Assembly: GCA_017626845.1 (NCBI GenBank)
Contig: JAGAHX010000025.1
Location: 1-64,000, forward strand
Length of the DNA stretch: 64,000 nt
Direction of reading: 5' to 3'
Source: Bacillota bacterium
Lineage (GTDB): Bacteria; Bacillota; Clostridia; Peptostreptococcales; Anaerovoracaceae
Within the stretch, counting starts at the first letter, position 1, and each line of letters starts with the position of its first letter. The notes under the pieces are model-generated. The model saw only the letters and a program-made list of their open reading frames with translations, did not search any database and was not told where the DNA came from. Shown in pieces: positions 32,019 through 41,586 of this stretch. Position numbers and translations under genes: made by a program.

Positions 32019-33108
32019 CAGGGTTCTTGCCGGTCTCGATCACGCCGCCGCCAAGGACTGTATCGCCGTCGTAGAGCACGGCATACTGGCCCGGTGTCGG
32101 GGCCCGCTGGGGTTCGTCGAACGTCAGGATGACCCTTCCATCCCCCGCCGCTTCCGCCGTCACCGGCGTTTCCGTCTGCCGGTAGCGCAGCTTCGCCGTA
32201 CCGCGGACCCGCCCTTCCGGCGCTTCGCCCGCGATCCAGTTGAAATCCCTTACTTCCACCCGCGTCTCAAAAAGATCCGCGCTGTCTCCCAGCGTTACCG
32301 TGTTGGCCGCCGCATCGATGGCGCAGACGAACACCGGCTTGCCCCAGGTGTTGCCCAGGCCCTTGCGCTGTCCGATGGTATAGTGGATCAGCCCCTTATG
32401 GGTGCCGATGGGATTTCCCTGCAGGTCCACAAAAGCCCCCGGCTCCGTCCCGGCCCCGCTTCCGTACCGCTGCACGACGTCCGCATAATCGCCGTCCGGC
32501 ACGAAGCAGATGTCCTGGCTGTCCGGTTTGCCCGCGTTCACAAAGCCATGTTCCGCGGCAACACAGCGTACCTGGTCCTTTGTGTACGATCCCAGGGGGA
32601 ACAGCGTGTGAGCCAGATGCTCCTGGGTCAGGCAGTGCAGCACATAGCTCTGGTCCTTGGAAGGGTCAAGCCCCTTCTTCAGCAGGAACCGGCCGTCCGG
32701 GCCCTGTTCGATCCGGGCATAATGACCCGTAACGATCTTTTCGCAGCCCAGTTCCTTCGCCCGTTCATACAGCCTGCCGAACTTCAGATAGCGGTTGCAC
32801 TCGATGCAGGGATTGGGAGTCTGCCCCTGCTCGTAGCTGGCGGCAAAGGGACAGATGACCTTTTCCATGAATTCGTCCTTGTAGTTGAACGCATAGAAAG
32901 GCATGCCCAGCCGGTAGGCGACGCTCCGGGCGTCTTCCGTATCGTCCAGACTGCAGCAGGTCTTGCCGGCCTTCACGGCACCGGCATCTTCCTCCGGGAG
33001 GTCCCAGAGCTTCATGGTGCAGCCGATGCAGTCGTAGCCTGCTTCTTTTGTAAGGAGAGCTGCGACGGAGGAATCCACGCCGCCGCTCATGGCGATGAGT
33101 GCTTTCAT
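31993..33108 (-). CDS. mnmA: tRNA-uridine 2-sulfurtransferase MnmA
   Basis: MnmA makes 2-thiouridine at the wobble position of tRNA-Lys, -Glu and -Gln using ATP and a sulfur carrier. The start at 33108 gives 371 residues; the longer open frame overlaps the EamA gene. The PP-loop MSGGVDSSVAALL is at residues 7-19, the first active cysteine is in NPCIECNRYLKFG near 99, and the second in SQDICFVPDG near 195. The C-terminal beta domain is complete. The start overlaps the EamA stop as ATGA. The met operon promoter lies in its last codons. Confidence 0.95.
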   Translation of the reverse strand: MKALIAMSGGVDSSVAALLTKEAGYDCIGCTMKLWDLPEEDAGAVKAGKTCCSLDDTEDARSVAYRLGMPFYAFNYKDEFMEKVICPFAASYEQGQTPNPCIECNRYLKFGRLYERAKELGCEKIVTGHYARIEQGPDGRFLLKKGLDPSKDQSYVLHCLTQEHLAHTLFPLGSYTKDQVRCVAAEHGFVNAGKPDSQDICFVPDGDYADVVQRYGSGAGTEPGAFVDLQGNPIGTHKGLIHYTIGQRKGLGNTWGKPVFVCAIDAAANTVTLGDSADLFETRVEVRDFNWIAGEAPEGRVRGTAKLRYRQTETPVTAEAAGDGRVILTFDEPQRAPTPGQYAVLYDGDTVLGGGVIETGKNPVDLSGRLG

Positions 33109-33977
33109 AGTTCGCTTACGATCGCGGCGCCCAGCACGAGGATGACGCCGGCTACGCCTAAAGCAGAGAGCGGTTCTCCCAGCACGAAGGCGGAGAGCAG
33201 CACCGCAACGATGGGGTCGATATAGCTGAAGATGGCCACGGTCTGCGCCTTCAGATCGTCCATGCAGCCGAAATACAGCGCATAGGCGATTCCCGTGTGC
33301 ACGGCGGCAACGAGGAAGAGCATCACCGCACCCTTTCCGTCCAGGCTGAGGGCGGTTACATCCTCCGTCAGGAGGATATACGGCACCATGATCACAGCCG
33401 CGCCGCAAAGCTGCACGATGGTCTTCTCGTAAGCGTCCATGCCGGGCATCTTCTTGTTCATCAGAACGACCGTCGAGTACAGGACCGCGGCAGCAAGGCC
33501 CATCAGGATGCCCCGGGCTTCTGCACCGGAGGGCATTCCGCCCTGCGCAACGCCCGTCACCAGCAGCATGCCGGCCACGCATACGGCGACGCAGATCAAC
33601 TTTCTCGCCGTCAGTTTCTCGCCGAACAGTACGGCCGATGCCAGGATCACGAAGACCGGCATCATGTAATAGCACAGCGTTGCCACCGCCACCGACGTGT
33701 AGTTATAGGCGTCGAACAGCAGGATCCAGTTGAACGCCATAATGGCGCCGGCCGTACCGAACCAGGCGATCTGCTTTCGGGTCATGCCGGCATTTACCTT
33801 GCCTCCCCTGGCCTTGACGAACAGGATGAGGAACAGGGACCCGGCCACGCCCCGCACGAAGGCCAGCACCGCCGAAGGCAGCGGAATGGCCCGGCGGAAC
33901 AGGCCCAGGCTGCCCCAGATCGCCATGGAGGCGACGAGCATGGCCAGGGATCGTTTTTCGTTTTGTCTGTCTTCCAT
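33105..33977 (-). CDS. EamA/DMT-family transporter
   Basis: A 290-residue membrane protein with ten predicted helices in two EamA repeats, the classic drug/metabolite exporter layout. The second repeat begins near residue 150 (ARGILMGLAAAVLYSTVVL) and ends in SALGVAGVILVLGAAI. Substrates of this family are amino acids, nucleosides or drugs and cannot be predicted. It is translationally coupled to mnmA (ATGA overlap) but has no obvious functional link to it. Confidence 0.88.
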   Translation of the reverse strand: MEDRQNEKRSLAMLVASMAIWGSLGLFRRAIPLPSAVLAFVRGVAGSLFLILFVKARGGKVNAGMTRKQIAWFGTAGAIMAFNWILLFDAYNYTSVAVATLCYYMMPVFVILASAVLFGEKLTARKLICVAVCVAGMLLVTGVAQGGMPSGAEARGILMGLAAAVLYSTVVLMNKKMPGMDAYEKTIVQLCGAAVIMVPYILLTEDVTALSLDGKGAVMLFLVAAVHTGIAYALYFGCMDDLKAQTVAIFSYIDPIVAVLLSAFVLGEPLSALGVAGVILVLGAAIVSEL

Positions 33978-34007
33978 AGATGTTCTGTAGAGATCGGGAC
34001 CGGCGGA

Positions 34008-35030
34008 TCAGACGGATACCTTCCCCGCCAGGATGGCTCTGTAGTCCGCCAGGTTCTTTTTCAGCAGTTTCGGCGTGTCCAGCACGTACGGGCAGCGGGT
34101 CTTGCAGAGACCGCATTCCACGCATTCGTCGATCTTCGCCATCTCTTTCTGCCAATAATCGTTAAGCCAGGAGGCAGACGGCGCTCTCCGTACCATCTGT
34201 GAGATCCGCGCGCACTGGTTGATCTGGATGCCGACGGTGCAGGGCATGCAGTAGCCGCAGCCGCGGCAGAAGTCGCCCATCAGTTCCTTGCGGTCCGCTT
34301 CGATGACCGCTCTCAGCTCGTCCGTTATTTCGACATCCTCGTCGAAGAAACGCAGCCATTCCTTCAGCTCGCTTTCCCGCTGTACGCCCCAGATGGGCAG
34401 CGCTTCGAACTGGCTCATGAATGCCATGCAGGCTTTGGAATTCGTAAGGAGTCCGCCGGACAGTCCCTTCATGGCGATAAAGCCCATGCCGGCATCCCGG
34501 CAGGACTTAACGAGCGCGATGTCCCGGTCCGACGCGAGATAAGAGAACGGGAACTGCAGCGTCTCATACAGTCCGCTGGCCACGATCTCCTCCGCCACGC
34601 CGATCTTGTGCGCGGTAATGCCGATGTGGAGGACCTTTCCCTGCTTTTTCGCTTCAACCAGCGCTTCGTAGAGGCCGGTTCCGTCTCCCGGCTTATAGCA
34701 CTGGGGAACGAAGTGCAGCTGGTACAGATCCAGATGATCGGTCTTCAGCGTCTTCAGGGAGGTCTCCAGGTCTTCCCAGAATTCCGCGGCGTTCCTCGCC
34801 TTGGTCTTGGAAGCGATATAGACTTTATCCCGCATGCCTTCGAAGGCGGTGCCGATCTTTTCCTCGCTGTCCGTATATGCTCTCGCAGTGTCGAAAAAGC
34901 GCATACCGCCGTCGTAGGCAGAACGCAGCAGATGCACGGCTGTTCCCAGGGTCACGCGCTGGATGGGCAGCGCGCCGAACGCATTCTGCGGTACGGTAAT
35001 ACCGGTTTTTCCTAATGTAATATTTCTCAT
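34008..35030 (-). CDS. Aldo/keto reductase with C-terminal 4Fe-4S ferredoxin domain
   Basis: The 340-residue protein has an aldo/keto reductase barrel (LGKTGITVPQNAFG, DTARAYTDSEEKIG, LDLYQLHF) followed from about residue 255 by two cysteine clusters, CRGCGYCMPC and CVECGLCKTRCPY, that should bind Fe-S centres. This type is common in anaerobes; its substrate and electron carrier are unknown. Start: the ATG at 35030 is chosen; a TTG at 35051 that overlaps the upstream stop as TTGA is possible. It follows the small zinc-ribbon gene. Confidence 0.88.
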   Translation of the reverse strand: MRNITLGKTGITVPQNAFGALPIQRVTLGTAVHLLRSAYDGGMRFFDTARAYTDSEEKIGTAFEGMRDKVYIASKTKARNAAEFWEDLETSLKTLKTDHLDLYQLHFVPQCYKPGDGTGLYEALVEAKKQGKVLHIGITAHKIGVAEEIVASGLYETLQFPFSYLASDRDIALVKSCRDAGMGFIAMKGLSGGLLTNSKACMAFMSQFEALPIWGVQRESELKEWLRFFDEDVEITDELRAVIEADRKELMGDFCRGCGYCMPCTVGIQINQCARISQMVRRAPSASWLNDYWQKEMAKIDECVECGLCKTRCPYVLDTPKLLKKNLADYRAILAGKVSV

Positions 35031-35047
35031 GGTTGGAGCTTTTCCTG

Positions 35048-35290
35048 TCAATAGAGCTGTTTACCGCAGTGAGGGCATTCCGTCCCTTTGAATCCGGGAG
35101 GCAGACCCTTGCCGCAGTGGGGGCATTTGCTGAACAGGATCACAAATACCAGGAACGCGATGGATACGGCGATCACAAGGATCCTTGCCGTGGGCCAGAA
35201 CTGGGGAAACACGAACAGTCCCCAGATCAGCAGCATCGCGATCACGAAATAATAGCAAACGTTGACCCGGAGGATCGTTTTTCTGCTCAT
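35048..35290 (-). CDS. Small zinc-ribbon membrane protein
   Basis: An 80-residue protein with two hydrophobic helices (about 8-28 and 35-53) and a C-terminal zinc ribbon made of CPHCGKGLPPGF and CPHCGKQLY. The function is unknown. The start lies 9 bases after the pyruvate carboxylase stop, on the same strand, and its stop overlaps a possible TTG start of the aldo/keto reductase. It may be a small membrane adaptor; no partner is identified. Confidence 0.75.
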   Translation of the reverse strand: MSRKTILRVNVCYYFVIAMLLIWGLFVFPQFWPTARILVIAVSIAFLVFVILFSKCPHCGKGLPPGFKGTECPHCGKQLY

Positions 35291-35299
35291 GGGTCCTCC

Positions 35300-38200
35300 T
35301 TACTGCACCGGGCTTCCCAGTACGATCAGAAGCTGGCCGCCCTTGACGGTGTCGCCTTCCTTGACGAGGATCTCCTCCACCGTGCCGCTCATGCGGGCGG
35401 TTACGGCAGATTCCATCTTCATGGCTCCTACCGTGATGAGGGTCTGGTCCTTTTCGATCTTATCGCCGACCTTAACGGCGATCTTGCTCACGGCGCCGGG
35501 GATGGACGCGCCGACGTGGCTCTTGTCCTCCGGATCGGCCATGGGCACTTTGATGATATCTTTCTGGGCCGCTTCGTCGGGCACCTTGACACTGCGGGCG
35601 ATGCCGTTGAGTTCGAAGTGAACGGTGCGCATGCCTTCGCTGTCCAGGTCGCCCAGGCCTACGTATTTGATGACCAGGGTCTTGCCGTCGGCGATGTTCA
35701 CCTTGTTGGTCTCGCCCACCGCCAGGCCGTGGAAGAACACGTGGCTGCCCAGACGGGTAATATAGCCGTAGTCCTTGCGCTGTTTGGCGTAGTCCTCCAG
35801 CACCTTCGGATACAGACAGTAGCTGATGACGTCCTGATCGTCCGCCTCATCGTATTCCGGCCAGAACTCCTTGAGTTCCCGCTTCTTCTCCGCGAAATCC
35901 ACGGGAGGCAGCAGCTCGCCAGGCCGGCAGGTGATGGGTTTGCGGCCCTTCAGCACCACTTTCTGCAGGTCTTCGGGGAAGCCGCCCTGGGGCTGGCCCA
36001 TCATGCCGGAGAAATAGCTGATGGCGCTGTCCGGGAAGGCCAGGGCTTCGCCCTTTTCCACGATGTTCTCCGGGGTGAGGTCGTTCTGGGTCATGAAGAT
36101 CGCCAGGTCGCCCACCATCTTGCTGGAGGGGGTCACCTTGATGACATCGCCCAGCATCTGATTCACCTTGCGGTAGTTTTCCTTTACCTCGGTGAACCGG
36201 TGAGCAAGGCCTAAAGAGGCCACCTGGGGCTTCAGGTTCGTGTACTGGCCGCCGGGGATCTCGTAGCGGTAGATGTCCGTGGCATTGGTCTTGATGCCCG
36301 CCTCGAAGGATTCGTAGCGCTTGCGCACGTCTTCCCAGTAATCCGTCAGGTACTGCAGGCGGTCCAGATCCAGGCCTGTATCCCGCTCCGTGCCCTGCAG
36401 CGCGGCGACGACCGCGTTCAGGGAGGGCTGGCTCGTGAGGCCTGCCATGGAGCTGATGGCGCAGTCTACCACGTCCACGCCGGCTTCCGCCGCCAGCAGA
36501 TAAGCTGCCACCTGGTTGCCGGAGGTGTCATGGGTGTGCAGATGCACGGGGATGCCGATCTCCTGCTTCAGTTCGGACACCAGTTTTTTAGCCGCATAGG
36601 GCTTTAAGATGCCGCTCATATCCTTGATGCAGAGCATGTGAGCGCCTCTGTGCTCCAGTTCCTTCGCCAGATCGATATAGTATTTCAGGGTATATTTGTC
36701 GCGGGTCTCGTCCAGGATATCGCCGGTGTAGCAGATCGTCGCCTCGCAGATCTTGTCCTGCTTTAAGACTTCGTCCATGGCGATGCTCATGCCCGGCACC
36801 CAGTTGAGGGAGTCGAACACGCGGAACACGTCCACGCCTGTCTTTGCGGCTTCCTTGACGAACGCCCGGATGACGTTGTCGGGATAATTGGTATAGCCCA
36901 CGGCGTTGGCACCCCGCAGCAGCATCTGCAGCAGCAGGTTGGGCGACTTTTCCCGGATCATCGTAAGGCGTTCCCAGGGGGATTCGTGCAGGAAGCGGTA
37001 AGCCACGTCGAAGGTGGCACCGCCCCAGCATTCCAGGGAGAAGGCGTCTGCCAGGATCTCGCTGGTGCCTTCCATGCCCTTGACGATGTCGCGGGTACGG
37101 ACGCGGGTGGCCAGCAGGGACTGGTGCGCGTCGCGGCAAGTCGTATCGGTGATGAGCAGCTTCTTCTGGTTCAGCACCCAGTCCGCCACAGCCTTCGGGC
37201 CTTCTTTGTCCAGCATCTGCTTAAGGCCGTCGGGGCGGTTGCCGGTGACCGGCGGAAAGCGCGGCGTCTCGTAGAACTTGTGGCCGTCCTTCTCCTTGAC
37301 CACGATGTTGCCGATATAGCGCAGCATCTTCGTGGCCCGGTCTTCGCTTTCGCCGATGTCGAACAGCTCCGGCGTCTCATCGATGAACTTCGTGTGGCAC
37401 TTGCCCGCCAGAAATACCGGGTTGCGCAGGATGTTCGTAATGAAGTTGATATTCGTCTTCACCCCGCGGACGTGCACTTCGCGGACGGCTCTGGTAGCCT
37501 TGCGGCAGCAGGACTCGAACGTGCGGTCCCAGGTGGTGATCTTTACGAGCAGAGAGTCGTAATACGGAGAGATCTCCGCGCCGGCGTAGGCGTTGCCGCC
37601 GTCGAGGCGGATGCCGAAACCGCCGGAGGAGCGGTAGGATGTGATCTTACCGGTGTCCGGTGCGAAATTGTTGGCAGGATCTTCCGTGGTGACCCGGCAT
37701 TGGATCGCGTAGCCGTTCAGATGGATGTCCTCCTGGGAGGAGATGCCGATGAGCGGATCGGACAGAGGCCGCCCTTCCGCCACGAGGATCTGGGAGCGCA
37801 CCAGGTCGATGCCCGTCACCATCTCGGTAACGGTGTGCTCCACCTGGATGCGGGGATTCATCTCGATAAAGTAGTGGTGTCCGTCTTTGTCCACAAGGAA
37901 TTCCAGGGTACCGGCGTTCGTATAGCCCACGTGCTTTGCGATCTTGACCGCATCCGCGTGGATGGCCTTGCGCACGTCTTCGGGCACGGAGAAGGCCGGC
38001 GTGAATTCCACGACCTTCTGGTAACGGCGCTGCAGCGAGCAGTCTCTTTCGTAGAGGTGCACCACGTTGCCCTGTTCGTCGCCCAGGACCTGCACTTCGA
38101 TGTGCTTGGGCTCCACAAGGAACTTCTCCATAAAGATGTCCTCGTTGCCGAAGGCCTTGAGGGCTTCCGCTTTAACGAGGTCGAAGTTCGTTCCCACTTC

Positions 38201-38737
38201 CTCTACGGTGTCGCAGCGGCGCATGCCTCTGCCGCCGCCTCCGGCCGCTGCCTTCAGGATGACAGGGAAGCCGAACTCCATGGCGAGCTTCTGGGCTTCT
38301 TCCCTGCTCTTAAGCGGTTCAGCAGTGCCCGGCGTCGTAGGAACATTGCACTCCAGCGCCATCTGCTTGGCGGACAGTTTGTCGCCCATCATGTGCAGAA
38401 TGCTGCTGGATGGGCCGATGAATTTGATGCCGGCATCCTCGCAGGCCTTGGCGAAATCGCCGTTTTCCGACAGGAAACCGTAACCCGGGTGGATCGCATC
38501 CGCGCCGTGCTGCTTAGCCAGGTGGATGATAGCGGAAATATTCAGATAAGCACCCAGAGGACTGTCGTTCTCTCCTACCAGGTAGGATTCGTCCGCTGCC
38601 GTGCGGAACAGGCTGTAAGTATCTTCTTTGGAATAGATGGCGATGGTCTGGATGCCCAGGTCGTGGCAGGCCCGGAAGACGCGCATGGCGATCTCGCCGC
38701 GGTTTGCAACCAGCACTTTTTTGAACTCGCGATACAT
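35300..38737 (-). CDS. pyc: Pyruvate carboxylase
   Basis: This biotin enzyme carboxylates pyruvate to oxaloacetate with ATP and bicarbonate, refilling the citrate cycle. The 1145-residue chain is full length: biotin carboxylase domain (residues about 5-450, AAAGGGGRGMR glycine-rich loop), carboxyltransferase domain from about 530 (DTTCRDAHQSLLATR), the PYC/OADA domain, and the biotinyl domain with VGAMKMESAV, where K1107 should be biotinylated. A TATAAT on the minus strand (38776-38781) may be its -10. Two small genes follow on the same strand. Confidence 0.97.
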   Translation of the reverse strand: MYREFKKVLVANRGEIAMRVFRACHDLGIQTIAIYSKEDTYSLFRTAADESYLVGENDSPLGAYLNISAIIHLAKQHGADAIHPGYGFLSENGDFAKACEDAGIKFIGPSSSILHMMGDKLSAKQMALECNVPTTPGTAEPLKSREEAQKLAMEFGFPVILKAAAGGGGRGMRRCDTVEEVGTNFDLVKAEALKAFGNEDIFMEKFLVEPKHIEVQVLGDEQGNVVHLYERDCSLQRRYQKVVEFTPAFSVPEDVRKAIHADAVKIAKHVGYTNAGTLEFLVDKDGHHYFIEMNPRIQVEHTVTEMVTGIDLVRSQILVAEGRPLSDPLIGISSQEDIHLNGYAIQCRVTTEDPANNFAPDTGKITSYRSSGGFGIRLDGGNAYAGAEISPYYDSLLVKITTWDRTFESCCRKATRAVREVHVRGVKTNINFITNILRNPVFLAGKCHTKFIDETPELFDIGESEDRATKMLRYIGNIVVKEKDGHKFYETPRFPPVTGNRPDGLKQMLDKEGPKAVADWVLNQKKLLITDTTCRDAHQSLLATRVRTRDIVKGMEGTSEILADAFSLECWGGATFDVAYRFLHESPWERLTMIREKSPNLLLQMLLRGANAVGYTNYPDNVIRAFVKEAAKTGVDVFRVFDSLNWVPGMSIAMDEVLKQDKICEATICYTGDILDETRDKYTLKYYIDLAKELEHRGAHMLCIKDMSGILKPYAAKKLVSELKQEIGIPVHLHTHDTSGNQVAAYLLAAEAGVDVVDCAISSMAGLTSQPSLNAVVAALQGTERDTGLDLDRLQYLTDYWEDVRKRYESFEAGIKTNATDIYRYEIPGGQYTNLKPQVASLGLAHRFTEVKENYRKVNQMLGDVIKVTPSSKMVGDLAIFMTQNDLTPENIVEKGEALAFPDSAISYFSGMMGQPQGGFPEDLQKVVLKGRKPITCRPGELLPPVDFAEKKRELKEFWPEYDEADDQDVISYCLYPKVLEDYAKQRKDYGYITRLGSHVFFHGLAVGETNKVNIADGKTLVIKYVGLGDLDSEGMRTVHFELNGIARSVKVPDEAAQKDIIKVPMADPEDKSHVGASIPGAVSKIAVKVGDKIEKDQTLITVGAMKMESAVTARMSGTVEEILVKEGDTVKGGQLLIVLGSPVQ

Positions 38738-38836
38738 AAGATGTCTCCTTATTCTGAGAAAAGACTAACAGAAGTATTATATCATGGTGTATTATGATAC
38801 GGAATAGAACAAAACCAAATCTTAGAAGGAGTTACC

Positions 38837-40222
38837 ATGCTGAACGATATCATAAAGCCCCAGACCGCGCTGTTTGAAGACGGTTTTCAGACGGTGCTGC
38901 GGGGTCACGAGAACAGAAACCGGCGGGTCGTCCTGCTGAAGGGCAATCTGACGGCCAATTCCCGCAGCGAAGCGAGAGGCGTCTCCGCTCGGGTCGGAAA
39001 AGACGGCCTGTACGGGTTTGCCTCCGCCGCGGAATATTCCCCGGAAGCGGCAGCCCGGGTACTGAAAGCGGCCCGCAGCAATGTGCTGCTTCTGGACCGT
39101 CACGCGAAGACCCGCACGCCCATGCCTCCTGCCCTGGCGCAGGAGACGGTCCCCCTCAACCGGGAGATCGCCGATGCGGAGCAGAAGCGCATCATCGAAG
39201 CCAGCCGGGCGCTGGACGATTATGTTGCGAAGACCTATCCGGATCTGCTCAGCCGCAGCATCGTCTATACCGAGGATTCCCAGGACCGCATCGTCTACGC
39301 ATCCGATGCCTGCAGCGGTCACCTGACCTCGCCCCGTTGCTACATCTACGTGATGATGACGATGCAGGCGGAGGACGGAACGCCGGTGGAGCTGTTTAAA
39401 GCTCTGGGCGGCGCAGGCTGCTTCGACGACCACTTTACGGACCTTGCGCAGTACTATCCCGCCATCGAGAACCTGTATCAGAAGGTGAAGGATAAGACCC
39501 ACGGCATCCACGCCGAAGCCGGGTATAAACAGGTGGTGCTGGGCGGTATGATGGGCGGCATGCTGGCCCACGAAGCCGTCGGACACACCGTGGAAGCCGA
39601 CCTGGTGATGGGCGGCAGCGTGGCGGGGCCGAATCTGGGCAAGCGGGTGGCATCGGACCTGGTGACCCTCATAGACTTCGCTCACACCTATAACGGATCT
39701 CCCGCGCCCCTTCCCGTCTTTCTGGACGACGAGGGCGTTAAGGCCGAAGATGCAGTTCTTATTAAAGACGGCATCCTGACCGGCTACATGAACAACCGGG
39801 AAACGGCGCAGCGCTTCGGACAAAAACCTGCGGGCAATGCCCGCGCCTGGGCGTTCTCCGACGAGCCCCTCATCCGCATGCGAAACACCTGCATCCTGCC
39901 GGGGTCAAACACATTGGAAGAACTGATCGCCTCCGTGGACGACGGCTACTATCTCGTGGATTCCCGCAACGGTCAGGCGGACCTGACGGGCGAATTCATG
40001 TTCGGCGTCGCCTGCGGCTACGAGATCAAGCACGGCAAGCTGGGCCGCGCCCTGCTGGATACCACCGTATCCGGCGTCGCCTTCGACATGCTGAAGACCG
40101 TGGACATGGTGTCCGACACCGTGGAATGGTCCTCCAGCGGCTTCTGCGGAAAAAAGCAGATGATCCCCGTAGGCATGGGCGGTCCGTGCATGCGCTGCCA
40201 TATCATGATCGGCGGCAGATAA
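38837..40222 (+). CDS. tldD: TldD-type metalloprotease
   Basis: TldD forms a heterodimer with TldE and cleaves unfolded or leader peptides inside the complex. The 461-residue protein contains the active-site helix MLAHEAVGHTVEADL near residues 238-252 (HExxxH zinc site) and a downstream metal ligand region CGYEIKHGKLG. An AGAAGGAGTTACC ribosome site precedes the ATG. It is followed after 11 bases by its partner gene. In other bacteria the pair matures microcin B17 or related peptides, but no RiPP genes are nearby. Confidence 0.93.
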   Translation: MLNDIIKPQTALFEDGFQTVLRGHENRNRRVVLLKGNLTANSRSEARGVSARVGKDGLYGFASAAEYSPEAAARVLKAARSNVLLLDRHAKTRTPMPPALAQETVPLNREIADAEQKRIIEASRALDDYVAKTYPDLLSRSIVYTEDSQDRIVYASDACSGHLTSPRCYIYVMMTMQAEDGTPVELFKALGGAGCFDDHFTDLAQYYPAIENLYQKVKDKTHGIHAEAGYKQVVLGGMMGGMLAHEAVGHTVEADLVMGGSVAGPNLGKRVASDLVTLIDFAHTYNGSPAPLPVFLDDEGVKAEDAVLIKDGILTGYMNNRETAQRFGQKPAGNARAWAFSDEPLIRMRNTCILPGSNTLEELIASVDDGYYLVDSRNGQADLTGEFMFGVACGYEIKHGKLGRALLDTTVSGVAFDMLKTVDMVSDTVEWSSSGFCGKKQMIPVGMGGPCMRCHIMIGGR

Positions 40223-40233
40223 GGAGGACGGAA

Positions 40234-41532
40234 ATGAGTGAACTGAAACAGAAAGCGGACTTTCTGGAGAATCTTCTGAAGGAAAGGGCCGTTGAAAAAT
40301 ATGCGTTCTCCCTGCGGGAATCCGAAAAGCAGGAACTCAACACGGAGGGCGACACCTTTAAACTGATGCGCACCGTCTTCGGCGGCGGCGCAGGCGTAAC
40401 GGTCTACCAGGCCGGCCGCAAGGGCTCTGCCAGCGGCAACGATCTGAGCGAAGAAGGACTTGCTGCACTGACGGAAAGCGCTCTCGCAGCGGCCGAAAGC
40501 GCTCCGGAAGATCCGGCCCACGACATCGCGCCGGACCAAGGCAAGCACGCATTTACCCAAGGCGCAGTCGAAGCCGATTTCGACCGGTTCTTCGACCGGC
40601 TGGAGGAAATGCAGACGGATATCGCGGCGGAATACCCCAGCGTGCACGTCATGGAAATGGTGGCGGACCACACGGCGGGACGCACCATCTACCGCAACAG
40701 CAACGGCACCTGCGCCGAATCCGTCAGCGGCTGGTACGACGTTACGGTCGAATTTTCCGCCGGCGACGGCGAAAAGAACACCGGCCTGGAATATGCGTTC
40801 CAGCGGCTGGACTCTCTGGACGGTAAGCTGATCGATCTCGGCGATTTCCGCAGAAAGTTCGAAGCGATCCAGCGCCAGATCGACCCTGCTCCCCTGTCCG
40901 GCAAATTCGAAGGCACCGCGGTGTTTACGCCGGGCTGCCTGCTGGATTTTATCGGGATGACCCTGGACAACTACGCCGGCGGCGGCGTGATCCTCGACGG
41001 CACCAGCCAGTGGCTGGATAAGGTCGGCGAAAAGGTGGCGGATGAGCGGATCACCATCGGCTTCGATCCCTTCGACCCCCGCATCGTCTGCGGCGAGCGC
41101 CTCACCGGCGACGGCTATCTGTCCGAACCCGTCAACGTCATCGAGAACGGCGTGCTGAAGGCTCATATGCTGGGACTGTACGCAGCGAACAAGACCGGCC
41201 GGCCCGTCCTGAAGAACGACGGTTCCGATCTCATCATGAAGCCCGGTGCGGAGAGCCTGGAAACGATCCTGGCCGGCATCGAAAAAGGCCTGCTCATCGG
41301 CGGGTTTTCCGGGGGTCACCCCGGCGCAAACGGCGAATTCTCCGGCGTTGCCAAGAACAGCTTCCTGATCGAGCACGGCCGCGTGACCCGCGCAGTGACC
41401 GAGACCATGATCAACGGCAACCTGGGCGAAATGCTGCAGCACGTGCGGGGCATCTCGAAGGAGACCGACGATTCCGGCCTTTTCTCCCTGCCCTATCTGG
41501 CGGTGGACGGCATCGTGATCTCGGGAAAATAA
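40234..41532 (+). CDS. tldE: TldE/PmbA-type partner of TldD
   Basis: This 432-residue protein is of the same fold as TldD but lacks the HExxxH site, as TldE (PmbA) does. The start is the ATG at 40234 with AAGGAGGACGGAA upstream; the longer frame is inside tldD. The C-terminal segment GFSGGHPGANGEFSGVAKN is a family hallmark. It should form the inactive half of the TldD/E protease shell. A strong terminator follows directly. Confidence 0.9.
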   Translation: MSELKQKADFLENLLKERAVEKYAFSLRESEKQELNTEGDTFKLMRTVFGGGAGVTVYQAGRKGSASGNDLSEEGLAALTESALAAAESAPEDPAHDIAPDQGKHAFTQGAVEADFDRFFDRLEEMQTDIAAEYPSVHVMEMVADHTAGRTIYRNSNGTCAESVSGWYDVTVEFSAGDGEKNTGLEYAFQRLDSLDGKLIDLGDFRRKFEAIQRQIDPAPLSGKFEGTAVFTPGCLLDFIGMTLDNYAGGGVILDGTSQWLDKVGEKVADERITIGFDPFDPRIVCGERLTGDGYLSEPVNVIENGVLKAHMLGLYAANKTGRPVLKNDGSDLIMKPGAESLETILAGIEKGLLIGGFSGGHPGANGEFSGVAKNSFLIEHGRVTRAVTETMINGNLGEMLQHVRGISKETDDSGLFSLPYLAVDGIVISGK

Positions 41533-41545
41533 AAATGGCATAACA

Positions 41546-41577
41546 AAGCCGCTGAGGACTACCCCAGCGGCTTTTTC
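41546..41577 (+). terminator. Terminator after tldE
   Basis: AAGCCGCTG (41546-41554) pairs with CAGCGGCTT (41565-41573), followed by TTTTT. It starts 13 bases after the stop codon. Confidence 0.85.
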
Positions 41578-41586
41578 TTACGCTTT

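Noticed and set aside
36986-38797. 603-codon plus-strand frame opposite pyruvate carboxylase
   Set aside because: Antisense shadow of pyc; the sense strand encodes a complete and conserved enzyme.
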